Of a stretch of 64,000 bases of DNA, positions 51,612-59,878 are shown in pieces. The notes below the pieces were generated by a model. The model was not told the DNA's origin and did no database searches. It saw only the letters and a list, made by a program, of their open reading frames with translations. Source of the DNA: Terriglobales bacterium (GTDB taxonomy: Bacteria > Acidobacteriota > Terriglobia > Terriglobales > Acidobacteriaceae); the NCBI GenBank assembly GCA_015654835.1, contig JAATGG010000264.1, positions 1 through 64,000 of the forward strand. Reading direction: 5' to 3'. The position numbers and the translations under genes were made by a program. Within the stretch, counting starts at the first letter, position 1. Each line of letters starts with the position of its first letter.

Positions 51612-51936
51612 AGAGGCCATTATTGGGTCTACGGTCTTCGACTGTTGACGTGCTGCTGGTGTCTACTGTGCTCTCTGGGTGTACAGTTCGAACCAGCGCG
51701 ATCTCTTCTCACGAGCACAGGACGGTACGAGAAATACCTATCCGAGCGCACTGAATCTCTCTGACTTTTCCGTCTTGTGCTCGCGGAGTCGATGTTCGAT
51801 CACCACTCCCGGCGAGCGATTGAATCGCAACTTGCGCGTGCCATAAAGTAAACCAAGTCTCTCCCATCGAAAGGCAGAAAGTCCGAACGGTGGCGCGCAT
51901 CGAGCGTTCGGGGGGTGCGTTCGGGGCGGAACAGCG

Positions 51937-52173
51937 ATGCGCAAAGACCGTTCCGCCTTGTGGCTCCGGATTTTGTTGGACATAGAGCTTTCCACTCAGC
52001 GAGTTGCACTTGACGAGACGGTCGATTTTTTATGCACGGAGGACCGGAACGACCCCCGAAAATGCTGCGCATTTGCGCCACGTTCCGCGGTTTTAGGGGT
52101 CGTTCCGGTCCTCGCTCCGAGTTGCGAATTCTGTGAACATCATCTTGGCTCTCGCGGCGGTTCGCTCGCATAG
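51937..52173 (+). CDS. Unknown mini-ORF, unit 1 of a related pair
   Basis: MRKDRSALWLRILLDIELSTQRVALDETVDFLC aligns without gaps to unit 2 with synonymous codon changes; ORF runs through an 18-bp inverted repeat. Confidence 0.4.
   Translation: MRKDRSALWLRILLDIELSTQRVALDETVDFLCTEDRNDPRKCCAFAPRSAVLGVVPVLAPSCEFCEHHLGSRGGSLA
52039..52113. repeat. 18-bp perfect inverted repeat
   Basis: GAGGACCGGAACGACCCC (52039-52056) / GGGGTCGTTCCGGTCCTC (52096-52113), 39-nt loop. Confidence 0.9.
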
Positions 52174-52262
52174 GAGGAGCTGTTTTGCCAGGCATCCTAG
52201 CTACTTCGGATAGAAGGATGGCGCGCGCAGAGCATTCTATAGAACCCTTCTAATCCGTAACG

Positions 52263-52451
52263 GTGACACGCGAGGACCGTTACGCGCTATGGTTACGCCT
52301 TTCCTTGTACTTGCGCCTTCATTCGCAACGTGTTTGGTCGGGTAACCGGGTTGATTTTCTATGCGCGACGTTGCAAATCCTGTTGCTCTCGACCAACATT
52401 CCCGGCACCGGGAAATCACGCGGCTTGCAACACCGCGCGTTGATCAAATGA
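52263..52451 (+). CDS. Unknown mini-ORF, unit 2 of a related pair
   Basis: MTREDRYALWLRLSLYLRLHSQRVWSGNRVDFLC (GTG start) related to the 51937 ORF. Confidence 0.4.
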   Translation: MTREDRYALWLRLSLYLRLHSQRVWSGNRVDFLCATLQILLLSTNIPGTGKSRGLQHRALIK

Positions 52452-52530
52452 TCCGACTGTCCGTCGTAGCTTGCGCAGGAGAACCACGTCGCAATCGTTG
52501 TATTGACCACGACGCGATGTAGTCCGGGAC

Positions 52531-53397
52531 TCACAAGACCGTCTGCAGGACCTGACAGAGTAGATAGCACGCTGCCTCACTGAGAAGCAGGGCATAGTTC
52601 ACACTCTCGGTCTCTTGAGTCAGACAGACCCGTCGCGTAAGGTCAACCGGATACTTCTTATCCGCCGCTGCTGTGCGAAGGTCTGCGCCATGTGCGAGCT
52701 TGTTTCTGAGCACGAAGAGCGGAATGGCGATCTCTTCGACGGTGATTGTCGGTGCGTCAGGGTTCGCGTGCCAATTGGGAAATGCCAGTGTTTGCGGGCC
52801 AAGACAATCACACAACTTCCTTTTGAATTGTTCTTTACCTCCGCTATCGAAGATGGCCTCTAGTCCGGTGATCCATAGCAGGCCAGCGATGTACGGGTGG
52901 AAATGCTCTAGGCCGAGTTGCAGCAGCGTTAGCGCGTTCTTCTGCTCAATATTCTTGCCGTCCATCACTGGCTGTATGCGGTCGATCATGGCGGGCACGC
53001 GTGCCAGCATCGCGTCATCAAACTTGTTCATCATCGCCCACTGCCCCGGTTGCATTGGCGGGCGGCGTTCAATTTGCTGGCGCCTATAGATAAAGCCGAG
53101 CGTTCGTATTGGCTTGATCATTTGAATCGCCATCAAACCGGCGTAGAAGCGGTTTGCGCCACGTTCTGGGGCCGCATCCCATTCTCCGCCCGGTAACCAT
53201 TGAGGATATTCGCAAACAAGGTAGCGACTGGCCTTCGCTTCTTCCTCCATCTCCCCCTGTCCCTGTGCCCAATCCCAGCGAGATGCGAGGAGTTGGTCAT
53301 TGGGCCGCACCAACGAGAGGCCATCGCCTAATCGGATGAGATCGTCACCAGCTTTTGCGATTCCCAACAAAGCAGTGTGAATGGTTTCAGTACTCAT
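52531..53397 (-). CDS. HEPN (ApeA-like) domain protein candidate
   Basis: LEAIFDSGGKEQFKRKLCDCLG and FVLRNKLAHGADL, matching the HEPN RNxxxH motif. Confidence 0.65.
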   Translation of the reverse strand: MSTETIHTALLGIAKAGDDLIRLGDGLSLVRPNDQLLASRWDWAQGQGEMEEEAKASRYLVCEYPQWLPGGEWDAAPERGANRFYAGLMAIQMIKPIRTLGFIYRRQQIERRPPMQPGQWAMMNKFDDAMLARVPAMIDRIQPVMDGKNIEQKNALTLLQLGLEHFHPYIAGLLWITGLEAIFDSGGKEQFKRKLCDCLGPQTLAFPNWHANPDAPTITVEEIAIPLFVLRNKLAHGADLRTAAADKKYPVDLTRRVCLTQETESVNYALLLSEAACYLLCQVLQTVL

Positions 53398-53456
53398 ACT
53401 GAGAGCTTTCTGACCGGAGAGGCATTCGCAAGTCAAGATTCATTGTTGCGCGTCTG

Positions 53457-54734
53457 TCAGTTCTCCCATAATCCGCTGAGCGGAATTCCATGCAGATTTT
53501 CAGCGAATGGGATCACGCTCGTGCCTGTGTAGAGCACCACGCCGCGCACCCAATTCTTCCCAACCGCTTTTGACAGCGCGTCGAGGCCGCGCACATCGTT
53601 GCGTCCCAGGGTGGCTGACGCTTTGACCTCGATACCAACGACCCGACCGGCGCGATCTTCGAGCACGATATCGACCTCTTGGCCGGAGGCTGTGCGCCAA
53701 TAAAAAATCTCCGGCTGGGTCTCGCTCCATGCGGCTTGTTTGAATAGCTCCATGACAACGAAGTTCTCGAACAATGGCCCCACCAGATTCGTTTCGGCCT
53801 TTAGCCGATCCACAGTGAGGCCCAGCAGATAGGCCAATAGACCGGTGTCGTTTAGGTAGACCTTGGGTGTCTGAATGACTCGCTTGCCCAGGTTGCGCGC
53901 CCAGGGTCGCAGTAACTGCACAAGGTAGGTGGCCTCCAGCAGCGCGAAGTAGCGCTTCAGTGTGGTCTGTGGCAAAGAGACCGTGCGCGAGATGTCTGCA
54001 AAGTTGAGCAGACTGCCTGCTCGTGTTGCTATGACTGAAAGCAGACGAGGCAGAGCCGTAAGGTCGGCCACGTTCGCCAAGTCACGCACATCCCGTTGCA
54101 GGATGGTGGCGACGTAAGAGCGGAACCATGCCTCCCGCCGCGTTGCGCTTGAGCGCTCTACTGCGGAAGGATAGCCGCCCACGAGCGCCTTTTGGAGCAA
54201 TTCATCGCGTTGTGGTGTGGCCGCACGTGCAGCGGTCGGACGGAACTGCGGCGAGAAGAGCCCATCAATCAGCCCGTCGCGCCGTCCAGCCATCTCGCCC
54301 TGAGAGAAAGGCCAGAGCGTCAGAATCTCCATGCGCCCCGCCAAAGACTCGGAGATTTTTGGCAGCAGGAGCACGTTGGCCGAGCCGGTGAGAAGAAATT
54401 GGCCCGGTTGCCGCTTGCGGTCAATCGCGGCCTTGAGAACCGGAAAAATCTCAGGCGCATGCTGCACCTCATCCAGGGTGACGGGCAACGGCAAACCAGC
54501 GACAAAGCCGTTGGGGTCAGCCTTCGCCGCCGCCAGGAGGCCGGGATCGTCGAAGGTGAGGTATTGTCTTTGCTTCCCGACAACTTCGGCATCCTGTACG
54601 AGAGTGCTCTTGCCCGTCTGTCGAGCACCGTTCACCAGCACCGCTGGCGTATCCGCCAGGGCTTCCAGCAAACGCGGGGTTAGATTTCGCCGAAACATGA
54701 TGAGATTATCAACTATTTCGACGTCGATAATCAA
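53457..54734 (-). CDS. AAA ATPase with DUF4143 C-terminal domain
   Basis: LVNGARQTGKSTLVQ Walker A; YLTFDDPGLLAAAKADP; VTLDEVQHAPEIFPVLKAAID; FLLTGSANVLLLPKISESLAGR; FYWRTASGQEVDIVLE; alternative start at 54698 (MFRRNLTPRL). Confidence 0.92.
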   Translation of the reverse strand: MIIDVEIVDNLIMFRRNLTPRLLEALADTPAVLVNGARQTGKSTLVQDAEVVGKQRQYLTFDDPGLLAAAKADPNGFVAGLPLPVTLDEVQHAPEIFPVLKAAIDRKRQPGQFLLTGSANVLLLPKISESLAGRMEILTLWPFSQGEMAGRRDGLIDGLFSPQFRPTAARAATPQRDELLQKALVGGYPSAVERSSATRREAWFRSYVATILQRDVRDLANVADLTALPRLLSVIATRAGSLLNFADISRTVSLPQTTLKRYFALLEATYLVQLLRPWARNLGKRVIQTPKVYLNDTGLLAYLLGLTVDRLKAETNLVGPLFENFVVMELFKQAAWSETQPEIFYWRTASGQEVDIVLEDRAGRVVGIEVKASATLGRNDVRGLDALSKAVGKNWVRGVVLYTGTSVIPFAENLHGIPLSGLWEN

Positions 54735-54757
54735 CCATATATTGGATGATTATCGAC
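54723..54757. promoter_or_regulatory. Inverted repeat, candidate operator at the start of the DUF4143 ATPase gene
   Basis: GTCGATAATCA (54723-54733) / TGATTATCGAC (54747-54757). Confidence 0.4.
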
Positions 54758-54979
54758 ATTGAATACTTCATCATGTCCGGGAATTGCGTACAAGTCCCCC
54801 ATTCACCTTGCTTCATAGCACGTCCTCAAGTAATTACTGTCGAGAGTACGGTAATCACTGAATGACCTTGAGCTTGGGGTATCATTGCGGCAAGCAAAGA
54901 ATCATTACCATTGTGCACGCGATCCGTGGATGTACAGCCGCGACCGCGCAGCGCGCAAGCGTGAGGCTGGGTCCTAAAA

Positions 54980-55936
54980 ATGGCAAAAAGAAAAGCGGAG
55001 CGACCGCCGAAGAAAAGAACAATCACCCGCAAAGTTTTCTTCTATCGGGTTAATGCGGGCGTACATCCGGATACCGGAGCGCCTCGGGAAGTTGACCTTG
55101 GTCCAACTGTGCGGCGCATCCGAGACCTGCCGTTTACGAGTGAAGGGCGCTACCTAGATACCGCTGACGGGAAACAGATCTGCTGTTGGCCCGATACTTC
55201 TCAACCTCCGTATCGCATTCGCCTAGCGAATATCCGAAGGGGACAGTACCCACCAGTTGAGAACGCAGGCGAGTTTTCCCCGCTAGTGCTCGGCGCGGGC
55301 AAGGGACTTGCAGAAATAACACATCTTGTCCTCTTTCCCGGTGGGTATTGCGGGGCTGAATTTAACTTCTATGGCCCTCGCGCGTTTCAGCTTCCCATCT
55401 ATTTCGCTCTCAAGGTCCAGGGCTCTCTTCCGCTATTTCGGCTCAACCCAGTTGTTCGACCTGATCTAGAGAAGCGCCTCACCGAACTTAGCGACATTAA
55501 GCTACTCGACCTTAAGGTGCGTGCATCTTACGAGTCCATTCTCAAACAAGCAGATGCCGACCTCGGCGCTGCTCTTAATGCCAATATCAAAGCCGTGAAC
55601 GCGAGGCCTGAAGACGAATTCCAACTGATCTTTAAGCGGAGAAAGAACAAGAAACTCCCGTCGTTCAGCGTTCCCGAGCAACTGCTCAATGGGATACGAA
55701 GCCTAGCGAGGAGACCAGACCTTAAGGACAATGTGTCTATCTTCAAAGTTTGTGGAACTGGCAGTACAGATTCCCGATTTGTCGACATATTGCATGAACA
55801 GTTTGTTGCCGAAAGAGAAGTCGAGCCGGCTCTAGACCAATCGGGAGGAGTAGAGTCATCATCAATGTTCGAAGTGATCGAACAAGCCTATACCGAGATG
55901 CAGGAGCAGCTCTCTAAAGCCTCGGAAATCGAGTAG
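54980..55936 (+). CDS. Hypothetical protein, tentatively DUF6731-like; first gene of island two-gene module
   Basis: 318 aa; TRKVFFYRVNAGVHPDTGAPREVDLGPTVRRIRDLP...LVLFPGGYCGAEFNFYGPRAFQLPIYF. Confidence 0.75.
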   Translation: MAKRKAERPPKKRTITRKVFFYRVNAGVHPDTGAPREVDLGPTVRRIRDLPFTSEGRYLDTADGKQICCWPDTSQPPYRIRLANIRRGQYPPVENAGEFSPLVLGAGKGLAEITHLVLFPGGYCGAEFNFYGPRAFQLPIYFALKVQGSLPLFRLNPVVRPDLEKRLTELSDIKLLDLKVRASYESILKQADADLGAALNANIKAVNARPEDEFQLIFKRRKNKKLPSFSVPEQLLNGIRSLARRPDLKDNVSIFKVCGTGSTDSRFVDILHEQFVAEREVEPALDQSGGVESSSMFEVIEQAYTEMQEQLSKASEIE

Positions 55937-55939
55937 AAA

Positions 55940-56518
55940 ATGAGCCTGTCTTATCCAAATTGGTGGCGGAAGAATTTTCTCTTAGTGGAACTCTTCATCG
56001 CGCTATTGGCGACGGCGGGGCTCCTCTTGTGGTGCGTGCGGGGCAGTGGGCTGCAAGAACTCGAGAAACTTGTCCATGGGAATCGCGGTCAGATATATGG
56101 AACCCTTGCCTCCATTTGCGGCTCGCTCCTCGGGTTTGTCATTGCTACGTTATCCGTCGTCCTCGGCTTCAATACATCGAGACGCCTGGATGTCCTAAGA
56201 AAGAGCACGTACTACAAGCAGCTTTGGAGTGTCTTCACCTCTGCGATTCGAGTTCTTGCGTTCACCACCTGTGCTTGGCTCCTGGCGTTGTTCGTTGACC
56301 GAGATAGCAGCCCCAATCTCTTCATTCTTGTCCTCTGCTTCGGGGCTACATTTTTGGCAGTTTTGCGGTTGGGAAGGGCGGTGTGGGTTCTTGAAAGAAT
56401 TGTGGAAATCCTAACGGCTCCGGGTGCAGGTTTATCCGTGGAATCGTCTGAGCCTGCCCAGGCAGATGCTGTCAGCGGCAGCGGTCCCCCGTCGTCTCAG
56501 GCTGAGGAGATACAGTAA
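55940..56518 (+). CDS. Hypothetical multi-TM (about 4 TM) membrane protein; second gene of module
   Basis: 192 aa; hydrophobic segments LFIALLATAGLLLW, TLASICGSLLGFVIATLSVVLG, IRVLAFTTCAWLLALFV, LFILVLCFGATFLAVL; start 3 bp after the upstream stop. Confidence 0.75.
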   Translation: MSLSYPNWWRKNFLLVELFIALLATAGLLLWCVRGSGLQELEKLVHGNRGQIYGTLASICGSLLGFVIATLSVVLGFNTSRRLDVLRKSTYYKQLWSVFTSAIRVLAFTTCAWLLALFVDRDSSPNLFILVLCFGATFLAVLRLGRAVWVLERIVEILTAPGAGLSVESSEPAQADAVSGSGPPSSQAEEIQ

Positions 56519-56684
56519 GCAGCCCAGGCTCTAGGAAAACACTGAACCCCTAAGACAGCAATTTCATTCATGCGAACTCTTGGGTCCAACTTGGGTCCAA
56601 GTGCTGCCGAAAATCGTACAAAATCGGGGTACACGACGCAGTACCGACCTTGACGAATCAACAACTTAGCAAATCGGTTGTTGT

Positions 56685-56730
56685 TTCGGGACCAGGGGGT
56701 CGGAGGTTCGAATCCTCTCTCCCCGACCAT
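56685..56730 (+). repeat. attR: duplicated 3' part of tRNA-Pro
   Basis: 46-bp identity to 48998-49043; no 5' tRNA half upstream. Confidence 0.93.
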
Positions 56731-57120
56731 TCTTTCTCGCAAAGAATGTGTGAGTTAAGCCGCTTCGGCGGCTTTTTTCATGGGTGCGTTTTCGATACTT
56801 CGGATCCGCCCCCGCCTCGACCGAAACCGGCTCCAAATCGTCCTTCGATCTTGTCTGCCAGCCTGCCCCTCCCGAGCTTTTGCCGGCCCTCAGGCACCGT
56901 GCGGAATCCGCACCCCCCGCTTTCACCACCCTATCCGACCAAAATTCAATTAGTTAGCAACAACTCCTTGCCCCTCGGCGCCATCCAACCCATGCAGAAG
57001 CGCCGAAGACTTCCAGATACTCCCTCTTCGGAAGTTCCTTCACGGATAATCAAGGCCGGCTGGCGCACTGCCTCCCTATGGGAACCGGCAACACGGGACT
57101 GGCAATACAAGGAGAAAGAT

Positions 57121-57267
57121 ATGCTTTGGACAATTTTCGTGATCATCTTGGTTCTGTGGGCTTTAGGCTTCAGCCTCCACGTGGCCGGCGGTCTCATTCA
57201 CCTCTTGCTCGTCGTCGCCTTGGCGGTGCTGATCATCAACCTGATCACCGGACGCCGCAGCGTCTAG
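57121..57267 (+). CDS. Small lmo0937-like membrane protein
   Basis: MLWTIFVIILVLWALGFSLHVAGGLIHLLLVVALAVLIINLITGRRSV. Confidence 0.88.
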   Translation: MLWTIFVIILVLWALGFSLHVAGGLIHLLLVVALAVLIINLITGRRSV

Positions 57268-57664
57268 CAACCCGCGGGCCCAGTTGTTTTTCCCCTCTCC
57301 CGCTCGTGCCCAGTTCGTCCGAACCCGGCGTGCGCGAACCCAGACCTTAATGGCTCGGCTGCGTCCGCGCGCGCCCCTCAAGACTGCCGGCACCCCGCCA
57401 CGGGCACTCCCCCCCAGGCAGGACTCCCCAGACCTGCGCGCCTTCTGAAACGCCCCCCTTGTAAGCGGCAAAGCTCAATTCTCGTCCAACCTGACGCGGC
57501 GTAATACGCGCTCGTTCGTCATCGCTCCTCCAGCATATTTCCGCAAGAAGGACTCCCGGAAAGGGACCTCGCGATATGCGCTTTCCTTTCTCCTTCTGCG
57601 GACTTTACCGGCCCCCCTCCCACCGGGTACACTGCGACTATCTTCCACCGAGGTTCTTACATTT

Positions 57665-58054
57665 GTGAAACGTATACTCCTGGTCGAGGACCAACCGAAC
57701 GACATGCAGATTGCCGCCGGTCTGGCTCGTTCGGTCGGTATCACCGATATTGAGGCGCGCACCTCTTCGCGCGCTGCCCAAACCTATCTAGAAAAGGGCA
57801 TCCAAGGTGAAGTTCCTCTGCCCGACGGCATCGTTCTCGATCTCGATCTCGGTTACGAAAGCGGTTACGAGCTCCTGCGCTTCTGGCACAGCACCCCGGC
57901 CCTCTCTCAAATCCCCATGATTGTCTGGACCCTTCTCGGAGAAGAGCAGCGTGAAATCTGCCGCCTCTTCAAAGTCACCGTTTTTGCATCCAAGTGGGAG
58001 GGCACGACAGCCCTCAAGGATGCACTGACCAGGTTGGAACAATCCGCGCTCTAA
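57665..58054 (+). CDS. Single-domain response regulator (REC)
   Basis: MKRILLVEDQPNDMQIAAGLARSVG; GIVLDLDLGYESGYELLRFW. Confidence 0.9.
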   Translation: MKRILLVEDQPNDMQIAAGLARSVGITDIEARTSSRAAQTYLEKGIQGEVPLPDGIVLDLDLGYESGYELLRFWHSTPALSQIPMIVWTLLGEEQREICRLFKVTVFASKWEGTTALKDALTRLEQSAL

Positions 58055-58206
58055 CTGCCGGAGAGCCGCGCTCCTGATCGGCTTCCGCATGTCCCTTGCG
58101 GCTCGCTGCTTTTGTCCCCACCTGCCGCCTCAACTCACAATTTGCCTGTATCAACTGGACACTGAGTAGATAAGCAGTTCCCGTATGCTGCCCGAAGGAG
58201 GGCTCA

Positions 58207-59097
58207 ATGAGCGATTTGGCTGAAATTATTTCCCGGAACGAAGCACAGATCCATGCGGAGTGGATCCGTGGCATGGGAAGATCCACACAACGGACCGACC
58301 TGATCAGCAAGGCGGAACTGGAAGAGCAATGCGGCACGATCCTGGGTTCCATCGTGGCCGGTGTCCGCAGCGGCGGCGCCACCGAAATCACCGGTCCCGG
58401 CTGGGCCGCCGCCCGTGAGCTGCTGCAGGAGATTTCCTCCTCACGCGCTCGCCAGGGCTTCTCCCCCGTCGAAGTCGCGACCTTTGTCCTATCTCTGAAG
58501 CAGCCTCTCTTCGCAGCCATCCGCCGCGATCTCACCAAAACGCCCGACAAGCTGTTCGATACCGTCTGGATCGCCACCGAGCTGCTCGACCGCCTGGCGC
58601 TGCTCACCAGCGAAACTTTCATGTCCACTCGTGAAGAGCTGATCTCCCGCCAGCAGCAGGAGTTGCTTGAACTCTCCACCCCCGTCGTCAAGCTCTGGGA
58701 TGGCATTCTCGCTCTCCCCATCATCGGCACCCTCGACAGCGCCCGCACCCAGGTCGTCATGGAAAACCTGCTCCAGAGCGTCGTCGCCACCAACTCCCGC
58801 TACGCCATCATCGATATCACCGGCGTTCCGACCGTCGATACCCTGGTCGCCCAGCACCTGCTCAAAACCATCACCGCCGCCCGCCTCATGGGTGCCGAAT
58901 GCATCATCAGCGGTGTACGTCCCCAGATCGCGCAGACCATCGTCCACCTCGGCATCAATCTTGAAGACGTCATCACCAAGGCCAAATTGTCCGACGCCTT
59001 TGCCCTGGCCCTCAAGCGCAGCGGTCGCACCGTCGTCCGCATTTCTTCCACCGATGGCACACCCGCCGGTGGCCTGCTGACCAGCCGGGAGGGCTAA
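58207..59097 (+). CDS. rsbR: RsbR-type stressosome protein (RsbRD-like N-domain + STAS)
   Basis: STAS motif YAIIDITGVPTVDTLVAQHLLKTITAARLMGAECIISGVRPQIAQTIVHLG. Confidence 0.92.
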   Translation: MSDLAEIISRNEAQIHAEWIRGMGRSTQRTDLISKAELEEQCGTILGSIVAGVRSGGATEITGPGWAAARELLQEISSSRARQGFSPVEVATFVLSLKQPLFAAIRRDLTKTPDKLFDTVWIATELLDRLALLTSETFMSTREELISRQQQELLELSTPVVKLWDGILALPIIGTLDSARTQVVMENLLQSVVATNSRYAIIDITGVPTVDTLVAQHLLKTITAARLMGAECIISGVRPQIAQTIVHLGINLEDVITKAKLSDAFALALKRSGRTVVRISSTDGTPAGGLLTSREG

Positions 59098-59493
59098 ATG
59101 GAACGCATCCCCGTCCTTCGCATGGGTTCTCTTCTCCTGATCACCATCCAGGTGGATATGCATGACAAACTCGCCCTCCAGCTTCAGGACGATGTCACCC
59201 AGCGCATCGCCGACTGGGGCTCCACAGGCGTGCTGATCGATATCTCGTCTCTTGAAATCGTCGACTCGTTCATTGGCCGCATGCTTGCGAATATCGCCGC
59301 CATGTCGCGGGTTCTGGGAGCGGAAACCGTCGTCGTGGGGATGCAGCCCGCGGTGGCCATCACGCTGGTCGAACTCGGCATGTCGCTGCCCGGCGTACGT
59401 ACCGCGCTGAGCGTCGAAGCGGGAATGGAGCTGCTCTACGGAGCGGTTTCCGGACTGCAGTCTGGATCCGATAATGAGCCTGACCAGGACTGA
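59098..59493 (+). CDS. rsbS: RsbS-type STAS protein
   Basis: VLIDISSLEIVDSFIGRMLANIAAMSRVLGAETVVVGMQPAVAITLVELG. Confidence 0.93.
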   Translation: MERIPVLRMGSLLLITIQVDMHDKLALQLQDDVTQRIADWGSTGVLIDISSLEIVDSFIGRMLANIAAMSRVLGAETVVVGMQPAVAITLVELGMSLPGVRTALSVEAGMELLYGAVSGLQSGSDNEPDQD

Positions 59494-59878
59494 AGTGATG
59501 CCCCTCAAAACCTCGAACGATGTCGTCCTTGCCCGCCAAAAAGTGCGGCAGTGGGCCATCGAGCTCCGCTTCAGCCTGGTCGATCAGACCAAGCTCGTCA
59601 CCGCGGCAAGCGAGCTGGGCCGTAACGCTCTCGATCATGGCAAGGGCGGTCAAATGTCCATCGAACAAATCACCACCGGCGTAAAAGTCGGCCTCCGGCT
59701 GGTCTTTGAAGATCAGGGCCCCGGTATTCCCGACATTCAGCAGGCCCTCAAAGATGGATACACGACGGCTTCGGGTATGGGACTCGGCCTGGGCGGCAGC
59801 AAACGCCTCGTCAACGAATTCAGCATCGAATCCGAAGTGGGGAAAGGTACGAAAATTACGGTCGTCCGATGGAAGTAG
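59474..59878 (+). CDS. rsbT: RsbT-type GHKL serine kinase
   Basis: ELRFSLVDQTKLVTAASELGRNALDHGKGG; FEDQGPGIPDIQQALKDGYTTASGMGLGLGGSKRLVNEFSIES. Confidence 0.93.
   Translation: MSLTRTEVMPLKTSNDVVLARQKVRQWAIELRFSLVDQTKLVTAASELGRNALDHGKGGQMSIEQITTGVKVGLRLVFEDQGPGIPDIQQALKDGYTTASGMGLGLGGSKRLVNEFSIESEVGKGTKITVVRWK

Larger units (their letters stand above)
48998..56730. mobile_element. tRNA-Pro-integrated genomic island (about 7.7 kb) with 46-bp att repeats
   Basis: Perfect 46-bp direct repeat ttcgggaccagggggtcggaggttcgaatcctctctccccgaccat at 48998-49043 and 56685-56730; integrase adjacent to one end. Confidence 0.93.

Noticed and set aside
56685-56730. Possible second tRNA-Pro
   Set aside because: Only the anticodon-loop-to-3' half is present; no matching acceptor 5' strand or D-arm upstream. 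It is the attR duplication.
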